Assembly (NCBI RefSeq): GCF_005116475.1 | Contig: NZ_SWBO01000011.1 | Span: 56,704 to 120,703, forward strand | DNA from: Pedobacter cryotolerans | GTDB taxonomy: Bacteria > Bacteroidota > Bacteroidia > Sphingobacteriales > Sphingobacteriaceae | Direction: 5' to 3' | DNA: 64,000 nucleotides | Shown: piece by piece, positions 9,508 to 18,121 of the stretch | How positions within the stretch are numbered: position 1 is the first letter of the stretch | Layout of the letters: each line of letters opens with the position of its first letter | Position numbers and translations under genes: made by a program | Notes under the pieces: model-generated | Databases searched by the model: none | What the model was told of the DNA's origin: nothing | The model's input: the letters and a program-made list of their open reading frames with translations, nothing else

Positions 9508-10602
9508 TTATGAATTAGTGGTAACGGTTTGTGTTAAAAATTTAATGACTAGTTTACCCATTTCTTGGGTGCCTAATACTTTGTATCTATTGGTGGTGGT
9601 GTCTGCAATGTCGTTGGTTCTAAAACCTTCTTTTAAAACTTTATCAACTGCATCAACCAATGTTTTTGCTTCTTCTTTAAGTCCGAAACTAATTTCGAGC
9701 ATTAGCGCTGCAGATAGGATTGAAGCCAATGGATTTGCCAAATCTTTGCCCGTAATATCATGTGCAGATCCGTGAATTGGCTCGAAAAATCCAGTGCCAT
9801 CACCTACAGAAGCAGAGGCTAACATCCCCATAGAACCTGCAATTTGCGAAGCTTCATCTGTTAAAATATCCCCAAATAAGTTCGCTGTTAAAACCACATC
9901 AAATTGTTTTGGGTCTTTAATCAGTTGCATGGCTGCATTGTCGATAAACATGTGCGAAGTTTCTACATCTGGGTATTGTTTCGCAATTTCTTGTACGGTT
10001 TCTCTCCATAAACGAGAGCTTTCCAATACATTTGCCTTATCAACCGAGCATAATTTACCTCTACGTTGACGAGCTGCGGCATAAGCCTTATGCGCAATTC
10101 TTTCAACTTCATATTTATGGTAAATCATCAAGTCTGAAGCTGTATTTCTATCCTCAGAACGTGTTTTCTCACCGAAATAAACATCGCCAGTTAATTCTCT
10201 AAAGAACAAAATATCAGTTCCTTTTAAAATGGTTGGTTTAATGCTCGATGCCTGTAAAAGTTCATCAAATAATAAAATAGGGCGGAGGTTAGCATACAAA
10301 CCCAGTTCTTTTCTAATTTTTAATAAACCTTGTTCTGGTCTTACTTTTAACGAAGGGTCGTTATCATATTTAGCATGACCAATAGCGCCGAATAAAATAG
10401 CATCGCTTTTTCTCGCTTTTTCTAAAGTTTCATCAGGCAACGGTGTTCCTGTAACTTCAATTGCCGCATGGCCCATCAGTGCTTCATCAAAAGTAAATTC
10501 ATGGCCAAAAATTTCGGCGATTTTCTCTAATGCTGCTTTCCCCCATTGGGTAACTTCTGGTCCAATTCCGTCTCCAGGAATAACTAAAATGTGCTTATTC
10601 AT
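9508..10602 (-). CDS. leuB: 3-isopropylmalate dehydrogenase
   Basis: 364 residues. It oxidises and decarboxylates 3-isopropylmalate with NAD+ in the leucine branch. The protein opens with [13 protein letters not shown] and contains [26 protein letters not shown] and the [16 protein letters not shown] nucleotide-binding block. The start codon overlaps the stop of the ABC ATPase gene upstream by 4 bases (ATGA), and leuA follows after 4 bases, which indicates tight coupling. Confidence 0.96.
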   Translation of the reverse strand: MNKHILVIPGDGIGPEVTQWGKAALEKIAEIFGHEFTFDEALMGHAAIEVTGTPLPDETLEKARKSDAILFGAIGHAKYDNDPSLKVRPEQGLLKIRKELGLYANLRPILLFDELLQASSIKPTILKGTDILFFRELTGDVYFGEKTRSEDRNTASDLMIYHKYEVERIAHKAYAAARQRRGKLCSVDKANVLESSRLWRETVQEIAKQYPDVETSHMFIDNAAMQLIKDPKQFDVVLTANLFGDILTDEASQIAGSMGMLASASVGDGTGFFEPIHGSAHDITGKDLANPLASILSAALMLEISFGLKEEAKTLVDAVDKVLKEGFRTNDIADTTTNRYKVLGTQEMGKLVIKFLTQTVTTNS

Positions 10603-12068
10603 GCTAATTCTTTTTGTATGGTGTATGCTTTTGTATTTTCTATAGCTTCTCCTTGGCTCAAAACTAATTTGTGCGTAAGGCTTTTTGGTAATTGCGATTC
10701 AAAGTGGCCAACATAGATTACGGTCATGCCATTTGCGCATAACGCATCAACCAGTTGGTTAAAATGTTGTGTTTGTTGTTGGTCTAAACCTTGGCAAGGT
10801 TCATCTAAAATCAATAATTCAGGATTTTTAATAATAGTTCTAGCCAATAAAACCATTCTTTGTTTTCCCAACGGGAGATGATTTAATAACTCGTTTTTGC
10901 TTTCAGTTAAGGCGAAATATTCAATCAGTTCATCAACTTGAGCCGCTTTGCTGTAAGGTAATTGTTGAAACAAACCTACCGAATCATAAAAGCCAGAGGC
11001 GATGCTTTGCCAAACTGTAGCAGAGGCATCAAAATACCAGTGAAATTCTGGCGATATTAAACCGATGCGTTTTTTAATATCCCAAATGCTTTCTCCACTA
11101 CCTCTCTTATTGCCAAAAAGATAAAGTTCGTTAGCATAAGATTGCGGATGATCACCATTAATTAAACTTAACAAAGTTGATTTGCCGGACCCGTTGTGGC
11201 CTTGTAACAACCATTTTTCGCCTGCTTTTACTTCCCAATTGATGTTTTTTAAAACTTGTTTTTCTCCATAGCTGATATTTACATCAACCATTTTGACAAT
11301 ATTTTGCGAAGAATATAAAGGGGATTGCTTTAAAAAATCAGGTATTTCTTTTAAACGATTTTCAGTATGGGATGAGCGTTCAAAAGAATCAACTGCAACC
11401 AATTTACCATCTTTTATTTCTGCAAAGCGATTAATGGATGTTGGTAATGCTGTATCGTTACAGATCAAAATCAATTGAACTCCAGCAGCTGCTGCTTTAT
11501 CCAATAAAATATTTAGGCTTTTACGTGATGCCACATCTAAACCTGTATATGGTTGGTCTATAATTAGCAATTGCGGTTTTAACCACAATGCTTTTACCAA
11601 TTGTAACTTTTTATGTTCTCCGCTTGATAATTCAATCAATTGCGAACTGGCAAAAGTTGAGAAGTTTAAAGCTTCTAAAATTGGTTCAACCTGATCTAGA
11701 TGTAAGTTGTTTTCTTTGCCATAACTCACCAATTCTGCATGTACAGTTAAGGAATTTTTAGCCTGCTGACTGGTATACCTTTGCTGATAGTAAAAATTGG
11801 CAACGCCTTCTACATTTTTAAACTGATACCAACTTTCTACAAATAAAACTTCGGCAGGCAACTCGCTAGCTGTATTGAAGTTGATTTTTACATCTCCAAT
11901 TGCGGTTTGCTTTCTTGCAATAATTTTAGCTAACGAAGTTTTTCCACTTCCACTAACACCACCCAATTGCCAGTTTTCACCATGTTGGATAGTCCAATTC
12001 AAATCCACTAACACCTGCTTTTGCTGGTATTTTAGGTTTAGGTTTTGAATGTTGACTAATGGTTGCAT
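10599..12068 (-). CDS. Soluble double-ABC ATPase, ModF-like
   Basis: 489 residues with two ABC domains and no membrane segment. Domain 1 (about 1-230) has Walker A GGVSGSGKTS, signature LSSGEHKK and Walker B LLIIDQPYTGLD. Domain 2 (about 250-489) has GHNGSGKST, a variant signature LPLGKQRM and LLILDEPCQGLD. The layout matches ModF/'ATP-binding cassette domain-containing protein', a group of unclear function with no partner permease. It sits inside the leucine genes between leuD and leuB and overlaps leuB by 4 bases, so it is co-expressed with a pathway it has no known link to. Confidence 0.85.
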   Translation of the reverse strand: MQPLVNIQNLNLKYQQKQVLVDLNWTIQHGENWQLGGVSGSGKTSLAKIIARKQTAIGDVKINFNTASELPAEVLFVESWYQFKNVEGVANFYYQQRYTSQQAKNSLTVHAELVSYGKENNLHLDQVEPILEALNFSTFASSQLIELSSGEHKKLQLVKALWLKPQLLIIDQPYTGLDVASRKSLNILLDKAAAAGVQLILICNDTALPTSINRFAEIKDGKLVAVDSFERSSHTENRLKEIPDFLKQSPLYSSQNIVKMVDVNISYGEKQVLKNINWEVKAGEKWLLQGHNGSGKSTLLSLINGDHPQSYANELYLFGNKRGSGESIWDIKKRIGLISPEFHWYFDASATVWQSIASGFYDSVGLFQQLPYSKAAQVDELIEYFALTESKNELLNHLPLGKQRMVLLARTIIKNPELLILDEPCQGLDQQQTQHFNQLVDALCANGMTVIYVGHFESQLPKSLTHKLVLSQGEAIENTKAYTIQKELA

Positions 12069-12093
12069 TTTTCTGTTTAAATTTTATGTTGTC

Positions 12094-12179
12094 GTCATTG
12101 CGAGGAACGAAGCAATCTTAAAGCGATGGGTTGAATAACCTAGCGATAGTTGTAGGATTGCTTCGTGCCTCGCAATGAC
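12094..12179. repeat. Long inverted repeat (GTCATTGCGAGG family)
   Basis: Arms of 24 bases (12094-12117 and 12156-12179) with one mismatch and a 38-base loop. The arms begin GTCATTGCGAGG and end GAAGCAATC. It lies in the gap between leuD and the ABC ATPase gene and would form a long stem in the operon transcript. A half-related piece is at 13925-13973. Confidence 0.8.
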
Positions 12180-12214
12180 TGGTGGGTTAGCTTTGGTATT
12201 TAAGCTTTGGTCTT

Positions 12215-12820
12215 TCAGCTTTTCTCAAATTCTTCAACCAATTCCTTTTGCGCTAAAATAAAATCGATATCATCATAACCATTTATTAAACAAGATTTTT
12301 TGTAAGCATTGATTTCAAAACTTTCAGCCCCACCTAAATCCTCCCCAGAAGGGAGGACTTGCCCCTCAATTTTGATAGTTTGATTTTCTAAATCAATTGT
12401 AATTTGTGTATTGTGGTCTTTTGCCACTGCTTCGAACATTTTAAACAAAAATTCATCACTTACTTGAACTGGTAAAAGTCCGTTGTTTAAGGCATTACCT
12501 TTAAAAATATCAGCAAAAAAACTACTTACTACGGCATCAAAACCAGCATCTTGTATAGCCCAAGCGGCGTGTTCTCTGCTACTGCCACAACCAAAGTTTT
12601 TACCAGCCAAAAGAATTTTTCCGCTATAAGTTTTATCATTTAAAACAAAATCTGGTTTTGGTTGGCGGTCTGCGTCATAACGCCAATCGCAAAATAAATT
12701 TTCGCCAAAACCCTCTCTTGTGGTTGCTTTTAAAAACCTAGCCGGAATAATCTGGTCTGTATCTATGTTTTCTATATTTAACGGCACAACAGCCGATGTT
12801 AATTTTGTGAATTTTTTCAT
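12215..12820 (-). CDS. leuD: 3-isopropylmalate dehydratase, small subunit
   Basis: 201 residues from the ATG at 12820. It is the swivelling-domain partner of LeuC in converting 2- to 3-isopropylmalate. The signature [17 protein letters not shown] is at residues 73-89 and [11 protein letters not shown] near the C-terminus. The reading frame is open to 12856, but that stretch is made of an intergenic repeat (TATCAAGTAGCGAGTATCAAG), so [14 protein letters not shown] is the family-like start. Residues about 152-167 ([16 protein letters not shown]) are not normal LeuD sequence: they are translated from a C-run/G-run repeat inserted in frame. The stop codon itself lies in another dispersed repeat (GGTCTTTCAGC). 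Confidence 0.94.
   Translation of the reverse strand: MKKFTKLTSAVVPLNIENIDTDQIIPARFLKATTREGFGENLFCDWRYDADRQPKPDFVLNDKTYSGKILLAGKNFGCGSSREHAAWAIQDAGFDAVVSSFFADIFKGNALNNGLLPVQVSDEFLFKMFEAVAKDHNTQITIDLENQTIKIEGQVLPSGEDLGGAESFEINAYKKSCLINGYDDIDFILAQKELVEEFEKS
12323..12364. repeat. Dispersed C-run/G-run repeat inside leuD
   Basis: CCTCCCCAGAAGGGAGGACTT and flanks match the intergenic repeat seen at 7803 and 17349 but lie wholly inside the leuD frame and keep it open. They add about 14 residues between the DLENQTIKI strand and the conserved [11 protein letters not shown] block. Confidence 0.65.
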
Positions 12821-12890
12821 TTCAAATAGTATCAAGTAGCGAGTATCAAGTATCAAGACTTGTATTCACGTTATTTTTGTACACTTTATT

Positions 12891-12962
12891 CTTTGGTCTT
12901 TCAGCTTTGGTCTTTCAGCTTTTCAAACCTTCCACCTTCAAACCTCAGCCTTCTATCTTTTA
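12891..12962. repeat. Short direct repeats between the methyltransferase gene and leuD
   Basis: CTTTGGTCTTTCAG occurs twice in tandem (12891-12923), followed by CCTTCCACCTTC-type units. Related tandem units are at 6291-6318, 12204-12221 and 17165-17196, always downstream of a BCAA-cluster gene, and the CCTTC units recur at 17411-17445. Confidence 0.6.
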
Positions 12963-13714
12963 TAGGCTTTAATTCTTAATCTTCTATAATCTGCGGTCCA
13001 TTCGCCATTTCTTAAATAATTTGGTTTCAATATTTCTATAGCCAAACTTTTAATTGCCTCAGCTTCGTCTGCTGATAAGTTTTTAAAGACATGGGTTGCA
13101 AATTGATTGATCCATTTTAGCATCCCATCTTCGCCTATTAATTTTGTAGGTCTGTCGAATAACCAAGCTTGTTCAACTTCAAAACCTTGTTTTTCTAACA
13201 ATGTGGTATATGTAGCCGCAGAAGGGAAAAACCAAAAATTAGTAGTTAATTTTTCTAGTAAACCTAAATTTTTAGCCGAAACTGTTAAAGCATCAGTAAT
13301 GCTTTTTACATTTCCTTTTCCACCAAATTCAGCCACTAATCTTCCGTTAGGTTTTAAGCTATTGTAAACTCCTTTAAGTAAGGCTTCTTGGTCTTCAATC
13401 CAATGGAAAGTCGCATTGCTAAAAATTGCATCAAATAATTCTTTGTAAGGCAATTTTGTAGCATCAACCACTTCAAAACCTACGTTAAGGTAATTTGCTT
13501 TTGCTTCGGCAATCATTTCTGCCGATGCATCAACACCAAAAACTTCAGCGCCACTTTCTACAATTTGTGCAGCTAACTGTCCCGTACCACAGCCTAGATC
13601 TAAAATATCTTCGCCGGGTTTTGGAGCAAGCCATTGCACTACATCCATACCATAAGCAGATACAAAATGATGTTGTTTATCGTATAATTTACTATCCCAA
13701 AGTATTTCTGGCAT
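12953..13714 (-). CDS. Class I SAM-dependent methyltransferase
   Basis: 253 residues from the ATG at 13714; a longer reading to a GTG at 13759 adds 15 residues unlike the family. The SAM-binding glycine motif is DILDLGCGTGQLA, with the acidic loop VFGVDASAEMI and motif DAIFSNATFHWI. The overall style (LYDKQHHFVSAYGMDVVQWL at the start) resembles the trans-aconitate 2-methyltransferase/ubiquinone-type small-molecule methyltransferases. The substrate is unknown. It lies between leuC and leuD, which normally work as one enzyme and are usually adjacent, so it looks inserted into the cluster. Confidence 0.85.
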   Translation of the reverse strand: MPEILWDSKLYDKQHHFVSAYGMDVVQWLAPKPGEDILDLGCGTGQLAAQIVESGAEVFGVDASAEMIAEAKANYLNVGFEVVDATKLPYKELFDAIFSNATFHWIEDQEALLKGVYNSLKPNGRLVAEFGGKGNVKSITDALTVSAKNLGLLEKLTTNFWFFPSAATYTTLLEKQGFEVEQAWLFDRPTKLIGEDGMLKWINQFATHVFKNLSADEAEAIKSLAIEILKPNYLRNGEWTADYRRLRIKAYKR

Positions 13715-13795
13715 TTCGTTTTTTTTTACTTTTTCACCACTTAAGAAACCAAAGGGCACCTAAGTTTTTGTTTTTTATTGTTTCTGCTTTTAAAA

Positions 13796-13973
13796 CCACC
13801 CCGTCCCGATGAAAAATCGGTCCACCCCTCAAGAGGGGAATTGCAGGGCGCTTATTGTTGGTCGCTTTGGTCTTTGTTCCTTGGTTGGTGTCCTCACCAA
13901 CCATTTGTTAATTCCTAGCACTTTAAGATTGCTTTCCCGAACAATCGGGACAGGCTGTACCTCGCAATGACGA
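13796..13973. repeat. Cluster of dispersed palindromes between leuC and the methyltransferase gene
   Basis: Three different elements follow each other: a C-run/G-run block with GTCCCGAT...ATCGG (13798-13842), the small palindrome TGGTTGGTG-tcct-CACCAACCA (13882-13903), and a piece of the GTCATTGCGAGG family interrupted by CCCGAACAATCGGGA (13925-13973). No gene is visible. Confidence 0.65.
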
Positions 13974-14003
13974 ATTACTAATGTGTTTACAATCTTTGTT
14001 CTT

Positions 14004-15473
14004 TTATCCTTGTTCCTCTAACAAGAACTCCCTCACATCTGTAATTTTTCCAGTTACCGCTGCTGCCGCCGCCGTTAACGGACTAGCCAACAAAGTCCTA
14101 GCATTTTGTCCTTGCCTGCCTTCGAAATTTCTGTTAGATGTAGAAACACAATACTTCCCTGCCGGGATTTTATCTTCATTCATCCCTAAACAAGCACTGC
14201 AACCAGGTTCACGTAATTGGAAACCAGCAGCTTCAAATATAATATCTAAGCCTTCATTTATGGCTTGTTGTTCAACTTGTTTAGATCCCGGAACTATCCA
14301 AGCAATTACGCTATCCGCTTTGCGTTTACCTTTAACAAAATCAGCTACTTCACGTAAATCTTCGATGCGGGAATTGGTACAACTTCCGATGAAAACGTAA
14401 TCAACTGGCTTGCCGATTAACGATGCATCATCATCAAAACCCATATAATCCAATGCTTTTTGATAAGACAGTTGCTCTTTCTCTGGTTGCGCATTGGTAG
14501 CTGGAATGTTCTCTTGAATACCCATTCCCATACCCGGATTGGTTCCATAGGTAATCATTGGCGCAATTGCAGCCGCATCGAAAGTTAAAACGCTATCAAA
14601 TTTTGCATCCACATCGCTGTATAGAGTTTTCCAATAAGCTAATGCTTTATCCCATTCGGCACCTGCTGGAGCAAATTCTCTTCCTTTAATGTAATCGAAA
14701 GTAGTCTGATCTGGAGCAATTAATCCGCCTCTGGCACCCATTTCAATGCTCATATTACAAATCGTCATACGGGCTTCCATACTTAAAGCCTCAATTGCCG
14801 AACCTGCATATTCAATAAAATAGCCTGTTCCGCCAGCGGCAGAAATCTGTGCAATAATGTATAAAATGATATCTTTTGCACCAACGCCTTTTCCTAACTC
14901 GCCGTTTACCTCAATTTTCATTGTTTTAGGTTTCTGTTGCAATAAACATTGCGTTGCAAAAACCTGCTCAACTTGAGAAGTGCCAATACCAAACGCAATT
15001 GCACCAAAAGCACCGTGAGTAGAGGTGTGGCTATCACCACAAACCATTGTTTTTCCCGGTAGGGTAATACCTAGTTCTGGGCCTATTACGTGAACAATCC
15101 CTTGAAAAGGATGTCCCAAGCCGTAAAGCTCAATCCCAAACTCTGCACAGTTTTTAGTCAACATATCTACCTGATAACGAGAAAGTTCTTCTTTAATCGG
15201 CTGTAACTGATTTAAAGTTGGTACGTTATGATCGGCAGTTGCCACCGTTTGTTTCGGTCGAAAAACAGGTAATCCTCTTTTGCGCATACCATCAAAGGCT
15301 TGCGGAGAAGTTACCTCGTGTATTAAGTGTGTATCAATGTATAAAATATCAGGAAATCCCTCTTCGCTTTTTACAACGTGAGCATCCCAAATTTTTTCTA
15401 CTAATGTCCTCCCCATCCCATCCTTCCCCAAAGGGGAAGGGCTTGCGTGGCTTTCCGTTGATTGTGTTAACAT
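14004..15473 (-). CDS. leuC: 3-isopropylmalate dehydratase, large subunit
   Basis: 489 residues. It carries the [4Fe-4S] cluster of isopropylmalate isomerase. The cluster cysteines are in [11 protein letters not shown] and [13 protein letters not shown], and [11 protein letters not shown] is near the N-terminus. The family normally begins close to the [13 protein letters not shown] block. Here about 20 residues precede it, and [14 protein letters not shown] is translated from a C-run/G-run repeat. An in-frame ATG at 15416 falls just after the repeat, so translation may start there (470 residues) with the repeat in the leader. In the transcript it comes after ilvC. Confidence 0.95.
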   Translation of the reverse strand: MLTQSTESHASPSPLGKDGMGRTLVEKIWDAHVVKSEEGFPDILYIDTHLIHEVTSPQAFDGMRKRGLPVFRPKQTVATADHNVPTLNQLQPIKEELSRYQVDMLTKNCAEFGIELYGLGHPFQGIVHVIGPELGITLPGKTMVCGDSHTSTHGAFGAIAFGIGTSQVEQVFATQCLLQQKPKTMKIEVNGELGKGVGAKDIILYIIAQISAAGGTGYFIEYAGSAIEALSMEARMTICNMSIEMGARGGLIAPDQTTFDYIKGREFAPAGAEWDKALAYWKTLYSDVDAKFDSVLTFDAAAIAPMITYGTNPGMGMGIQENIPATNAQPEKEQLSYQKALDYMGFDDDASLIGKPVDYVFIGSCTNSRIEDLREVADFVKGKRKADSVIAWIVPGSKQVEQQAINEGLDIIFEAAGFQLREPGCSACLGMNEDKIPAGKYCVSTSNRNFEGRQGQNARTLLASPLTAAAAAVTGKITDVREFLLEEQG

Positions 15474-15566
15474 TTTACCCCCCTATCCCCCTAAAGGGGG
15501 AATTTAAAGTTTATAATTATATTCTTTTCCGTCCAAAAGCCCCCTTTGGTGGTTTGGGGGATTTTT
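15407..15566. repeat. C-run/G-run repeats at the start of leuC and in the ilvC-leuC gap
   Basis: Three units in 160 bases: CCATCCTTCCCCAAAGGGGA at the 5' end of leuC (15414-15442), CCCCCTATCCCCCTAAAGGG with a further GG (15477-15502), and AAAGCCCCCTTTGG with TTTGGGGGATTTTT (15535-15567). Such stems between co-transcribed genes may affect mRNA stability; that is inference. Confidence 0.6.
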
Positions 15567-17046
15567 ATGCTGTCTTAATCGCCTTCATTGCAGTCATCGC
15601 CTTGCGCAAAGTGGCACCAATTTGTTCAACTTGGTGTGTACGGATGGCTTCATTAACAGCAATCAAAGTTCTATTGTCAACTCCACCATCTTTACCTTCA
15701 TTAAAGTTTTTACCCACTAAATCGGTGTCCACTTTTTTCATAAAATCAGCCAATAAAGGTTTACAAGCCTGATCAAATAAGTAACAACCATATTCTGCAG
15801 TATCAGAAATAACACGGTTCATTTCGAACAATTTTTTACGAGCAATGGTATTGGCAATTAAAGGAGTTTCGTGCAAGCTTTCGTAGTAAGCACTTTCTGG
15901 TTTAATACCAGCTTGTACCATTGTTTCAAAAGCTAACTCAACACCAGCACGTACAAAAGCAACCATTAAAGTGTAATTGTCGAAATACTCTTGCTCACCA
16001 ATTTTAACATCGCCTGCTGGCGTTTTTTCGAAAGCAGTTTCGCCAGTTTCAGCTCTCCACGCTAATAGGTTTTTATCGCCATTAGCCCAATCTTCCATCA
16101 TAATACGACTAAATTCGCCACTCATAATATCATCTTGGTGTTTTTGGAACAACGGACGCATAATATCTTTTAACTCTTCCGAAATTTCGAAAGCTTTGAT
16201 TTTAGCAACATTACTTAAACGGTCCATCATTGCCGTAATTCCACCTTGTTTTAAGGCTTCGGTAATTACCTCAACACCATACTGAACCAATTTAGAGGCA
16301 TAACCAGCATCAATCCCTTTTTCTACCATTTTATCGAAAGATAGGATAGAACCAGTTTGCAATAAACCACAAAGAATGGTTTGCTCGCCCATTAAATCAG
16401 ATTTTACCTCGGCAACAAAAGAAGATTTTAATACACCAGCTTTGTGGCCGCCTGTACCAACTGCATAAGCTTTTGCCTGTGCCAACCCTTTTCCTTGTGG
16501 GTCATTTTCTGGGTGTACAGCAATTAAAGTTGGCACACCAAAACCTCTCACATATTCAGCTCTAACTTCGCTGCCCGGACATTTCGGCGCAACCATAATT
16601 ACCGTTAAATCTTTACGAATTTGCGTACCTTCTTCTACAATGTTAAAACCGTGCGAGTAAGATAAAGTAGCTCCCTCTTTCATTAAAGGCATAATCGCAC
16701 TAACTACAGCAGTATGTTGTTTATCTGGCGTTAAATTAATTACCACATCAGCAGTCGGAATTAATTCTTCATAAGTACCAACTTTGAAATTGTTTTCAGT
16801 CGCATTTTTCCAGCTATCTCTTTTGCCTTCAATTGCTTCAGCACGCAAAGTGTAGCTTACATCTAAACCACTATCTCTTAAGTTTAAACCTTGGTTTAAG
16901 CCCTGTGCGCCACAACCTACAATCACTAATTTTTTGCCTTTTAATGCGTTTACGCCGTCCAAAAATTCAGAACTGTCCATAAAGTCGCAAACACCTAATT
17001 GGTTTAATTTTTCTCTTAGAGGTAATGTGTTAAAATAATTTGCCAT
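15565..17046 (-). CDS. ilvC: Ketol-acid reductoisomerase (long, class II form)
   Basis: 493 residues, which is the long form (~490) also found in E. coli rather than the ~330-residue class I form. It isomerises and reduces acetolactate and acetohydroxybutanoate using NADPH. The Rossmann motif [18 protein letters not shown] is near residue 44, [12 protein letters not shown] near 150, and two knotted C-terminal KARI domains follow ([31 protein letters not shown]). It is co-oriented with ilvN, 400 bases upstream, and leuC, 91 bases downstream. Confidence 0.96.
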   Translation of the reverse strand: MANYFNTLPLREKLNQLGVCDFMDSSEFLDGVNALKGKKLVIVGCGAQGLNQGLNLRDSGLDVSYTLRAEAIEGKRDSWKNATENNFKVGTYEELIPTADVVINLTPDKQHTAVVSAIMPLMKEGATLSYSHGFNIVEEGTQIRKDLTVIMVAPKCPGSEVRAEYVRGFGVPTLIAVHPENDPQGKGLAQAKAYAVGTGGHKAGVLKSSFVAEVKSDLMGEQTILCGLLQTGSILSFDKMVEKGIDAGYASKLVQYGVEVITEALKQGGITAMMDRLSNVAKIKAFEISEELKDIMRPLFQKHQDDIMSGEFSRIMMEDWANGDKNLLAWRAETGETAFEKTPAGDVKIGEQEYFDNYTLMVAFVRAGVELAFETMVQAGIKPESAYYESLHETPLIANTIARKKLFEMNRVISDTAEYGCYLFDQACKPLLADFMKKVDTDLVGKNFNEGKDGGVDNRTLIAVNEAIRTHQVEQIGATLRKAMTAMKAIKTA

Positions 17047-17205
17047 TGTTTTTTTATGTTATTTTGGTTGATTGATTTTCTATTTTTTCTTTTCGTTTGT
17101 CATCCTGATGTGTGCCGATTTTACATCGGTAGCTTGTCGAAGGATCTCTTTATTTTATTTTTATTCTTTGGTGTTTCTGCTTTAGTCTTTCAGCTTTCTC
17201 TTTTT

Positions 17206-17335
17206 AGAAAATGAGTGTCAGTAGTTCTTCGCTTTTTCAGTCCTGCTATTCGTTTCAAATTTTTTGGGCTTCGACTACGCTCAGCCTGACAAAAAAATTT
17301 TTCACTGCTATCAGGTTTAAATAACTGAGGTCTGT
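17206..17335 (+). repeat. Composite hairpin repeat, copy B
   Basis: Left arm TCCTGCTATTCGTTTCAAAT-TTTTTG (17241-17266), core with GGCTTCGACTACGCTCAGCC, right arm CAAAAAAATTTTTCACTGCTATCAGG (split here: 17290-17315). The leader GTCAGTAGTTCTTCG before the left arm also occurs in copy F. It lies in the ilvN-ilvC gap and is followed by a C-run/G-run block at 17346-17396. Confidence 0.7.
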
Positions 17336-17345
17336 AGTTCTTAGG

Positions 17346-17452
17346 AAATCCTCCCCCTGACCCCCTCCAAAGGGGGACACCCCTCATAGTTTTTAAAGCA
17401 TCTTCAAAAACCTTCCGCCTTCTACCTTCCAGCCCTCTACCTTATTTTACAT
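17346..17452. repeat. C-run/G-run repeat and CCTTC direct repeats in the ilvN-ilvC gap
   Basis: CCTCCCCCTGACCCCCTCC followed by AAAGGGGGACACCCCTCA is nearly identical to the block at 7803. It is followed by CCTTCCGCCTTCTACCTTCC. No gene is seen in this 400-base gap. Confidence 0.6.
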
Positions 17453-18085
17453 TGTAAATATCTTATCTCCTTTTTCTAAAAACTCATTTTCTACTAGTTC
17501 ATCTCCAGGTTCAAAAGCTTCAAACTCTTTTAGCTTATCGTGGAAACTAGCACTATCTTTAATAATTGCAACCCTTGCCGAACGTACAAATTCAATTAAT
17601 TCATAAGGCTCTAGCGCTTTTACTAAAGCGTCGGTTTCTTCTCTGTGGCCAGTTACCGCAAAAACTGTATAATCTTTACGGATGACCACAGCACTTGCAC
17701 CATATTGTCTGAGCAATCTTTCTACCGTTACTTTTTCTGTAATTTCTTCAGTTGGTACTTTGTAAAGTGCCAATTCTTGCCAAATAATCTCATCGTTGGT
17801 ATTAAAATAAACTTTCAAAACTTCAACCTGTTTTTCAATTTGTCGAGCCAATTTCCGTACAACTTCATAACTTTCTGTAATTACAATGTTGAAACGATGT
17901 ATGCCTTCAATTTCAGAAGGAGAAGTGTTTAAACTTTCGATATTGATCTTCCTTTTAGAGAAAATAATAGCAATACGGTTAAGCAAACCAATGCGGTTTT
18001 CTGCATAAACGATAATGTTGTATTCTTGCTTGCCCTCGTAATCGGCTTTCGCTGGCTGGTATTTTATAGTATCTTCAGTATTCAT
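17447..18085 (-). CDS. ilvN: Acetolactate synthase small (regulatory) subunit
   Basis: 212 residues from the ATG at 18085; a TTG at 18091 would add two residues. An N-terminal ACT domain (about 18-95; NIIVYAENRIGLLNRIAIIF, NIESLNTSPSE) binds valine for feedback control in this family. A C-terminal ALS_ss_C domain follows (VERLLRQYGASAVVIRKDYTV, ALEPYELIEFVRSARVAI). The protein is longer than the ~160-residue enterobacterial IlvH but normal for Bacteroidota. It lies 30 bases after ilvB in the transcript, its catalytic partner. Confidence 0.94.
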   Translation of the reverse strand: MNTEDTIKYQPAKADYEGKQEYNIIVYAENRIGLLNRIAIIFSKRKINIESLNTSPSEIEGIHRFNIVITESYEVVRKLARQIEKQVEVLKVYFNTNDEIIWQELALYKVPTEEITEKVTVERLLRQYGASAVVIRKDYTVFAVTGHREETDALVKALEPYELIEFVRSARVAIIKDSASFHDKLKEFEAFEPGDELVENEFLEKGDKIFTM

Positions 18086-18121
18086 AATCAATTATATTAC
18101 TCCCCTTTAGGGGTTGGGGGG

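Noticed and set aside
12821..12856. Longer LeuD start ([12 protein letters not shown])
   Set aside because: These codons are the TATCAAGTAGCGAGTATCAAG repeat; the family-like start is the ATG at 12820.
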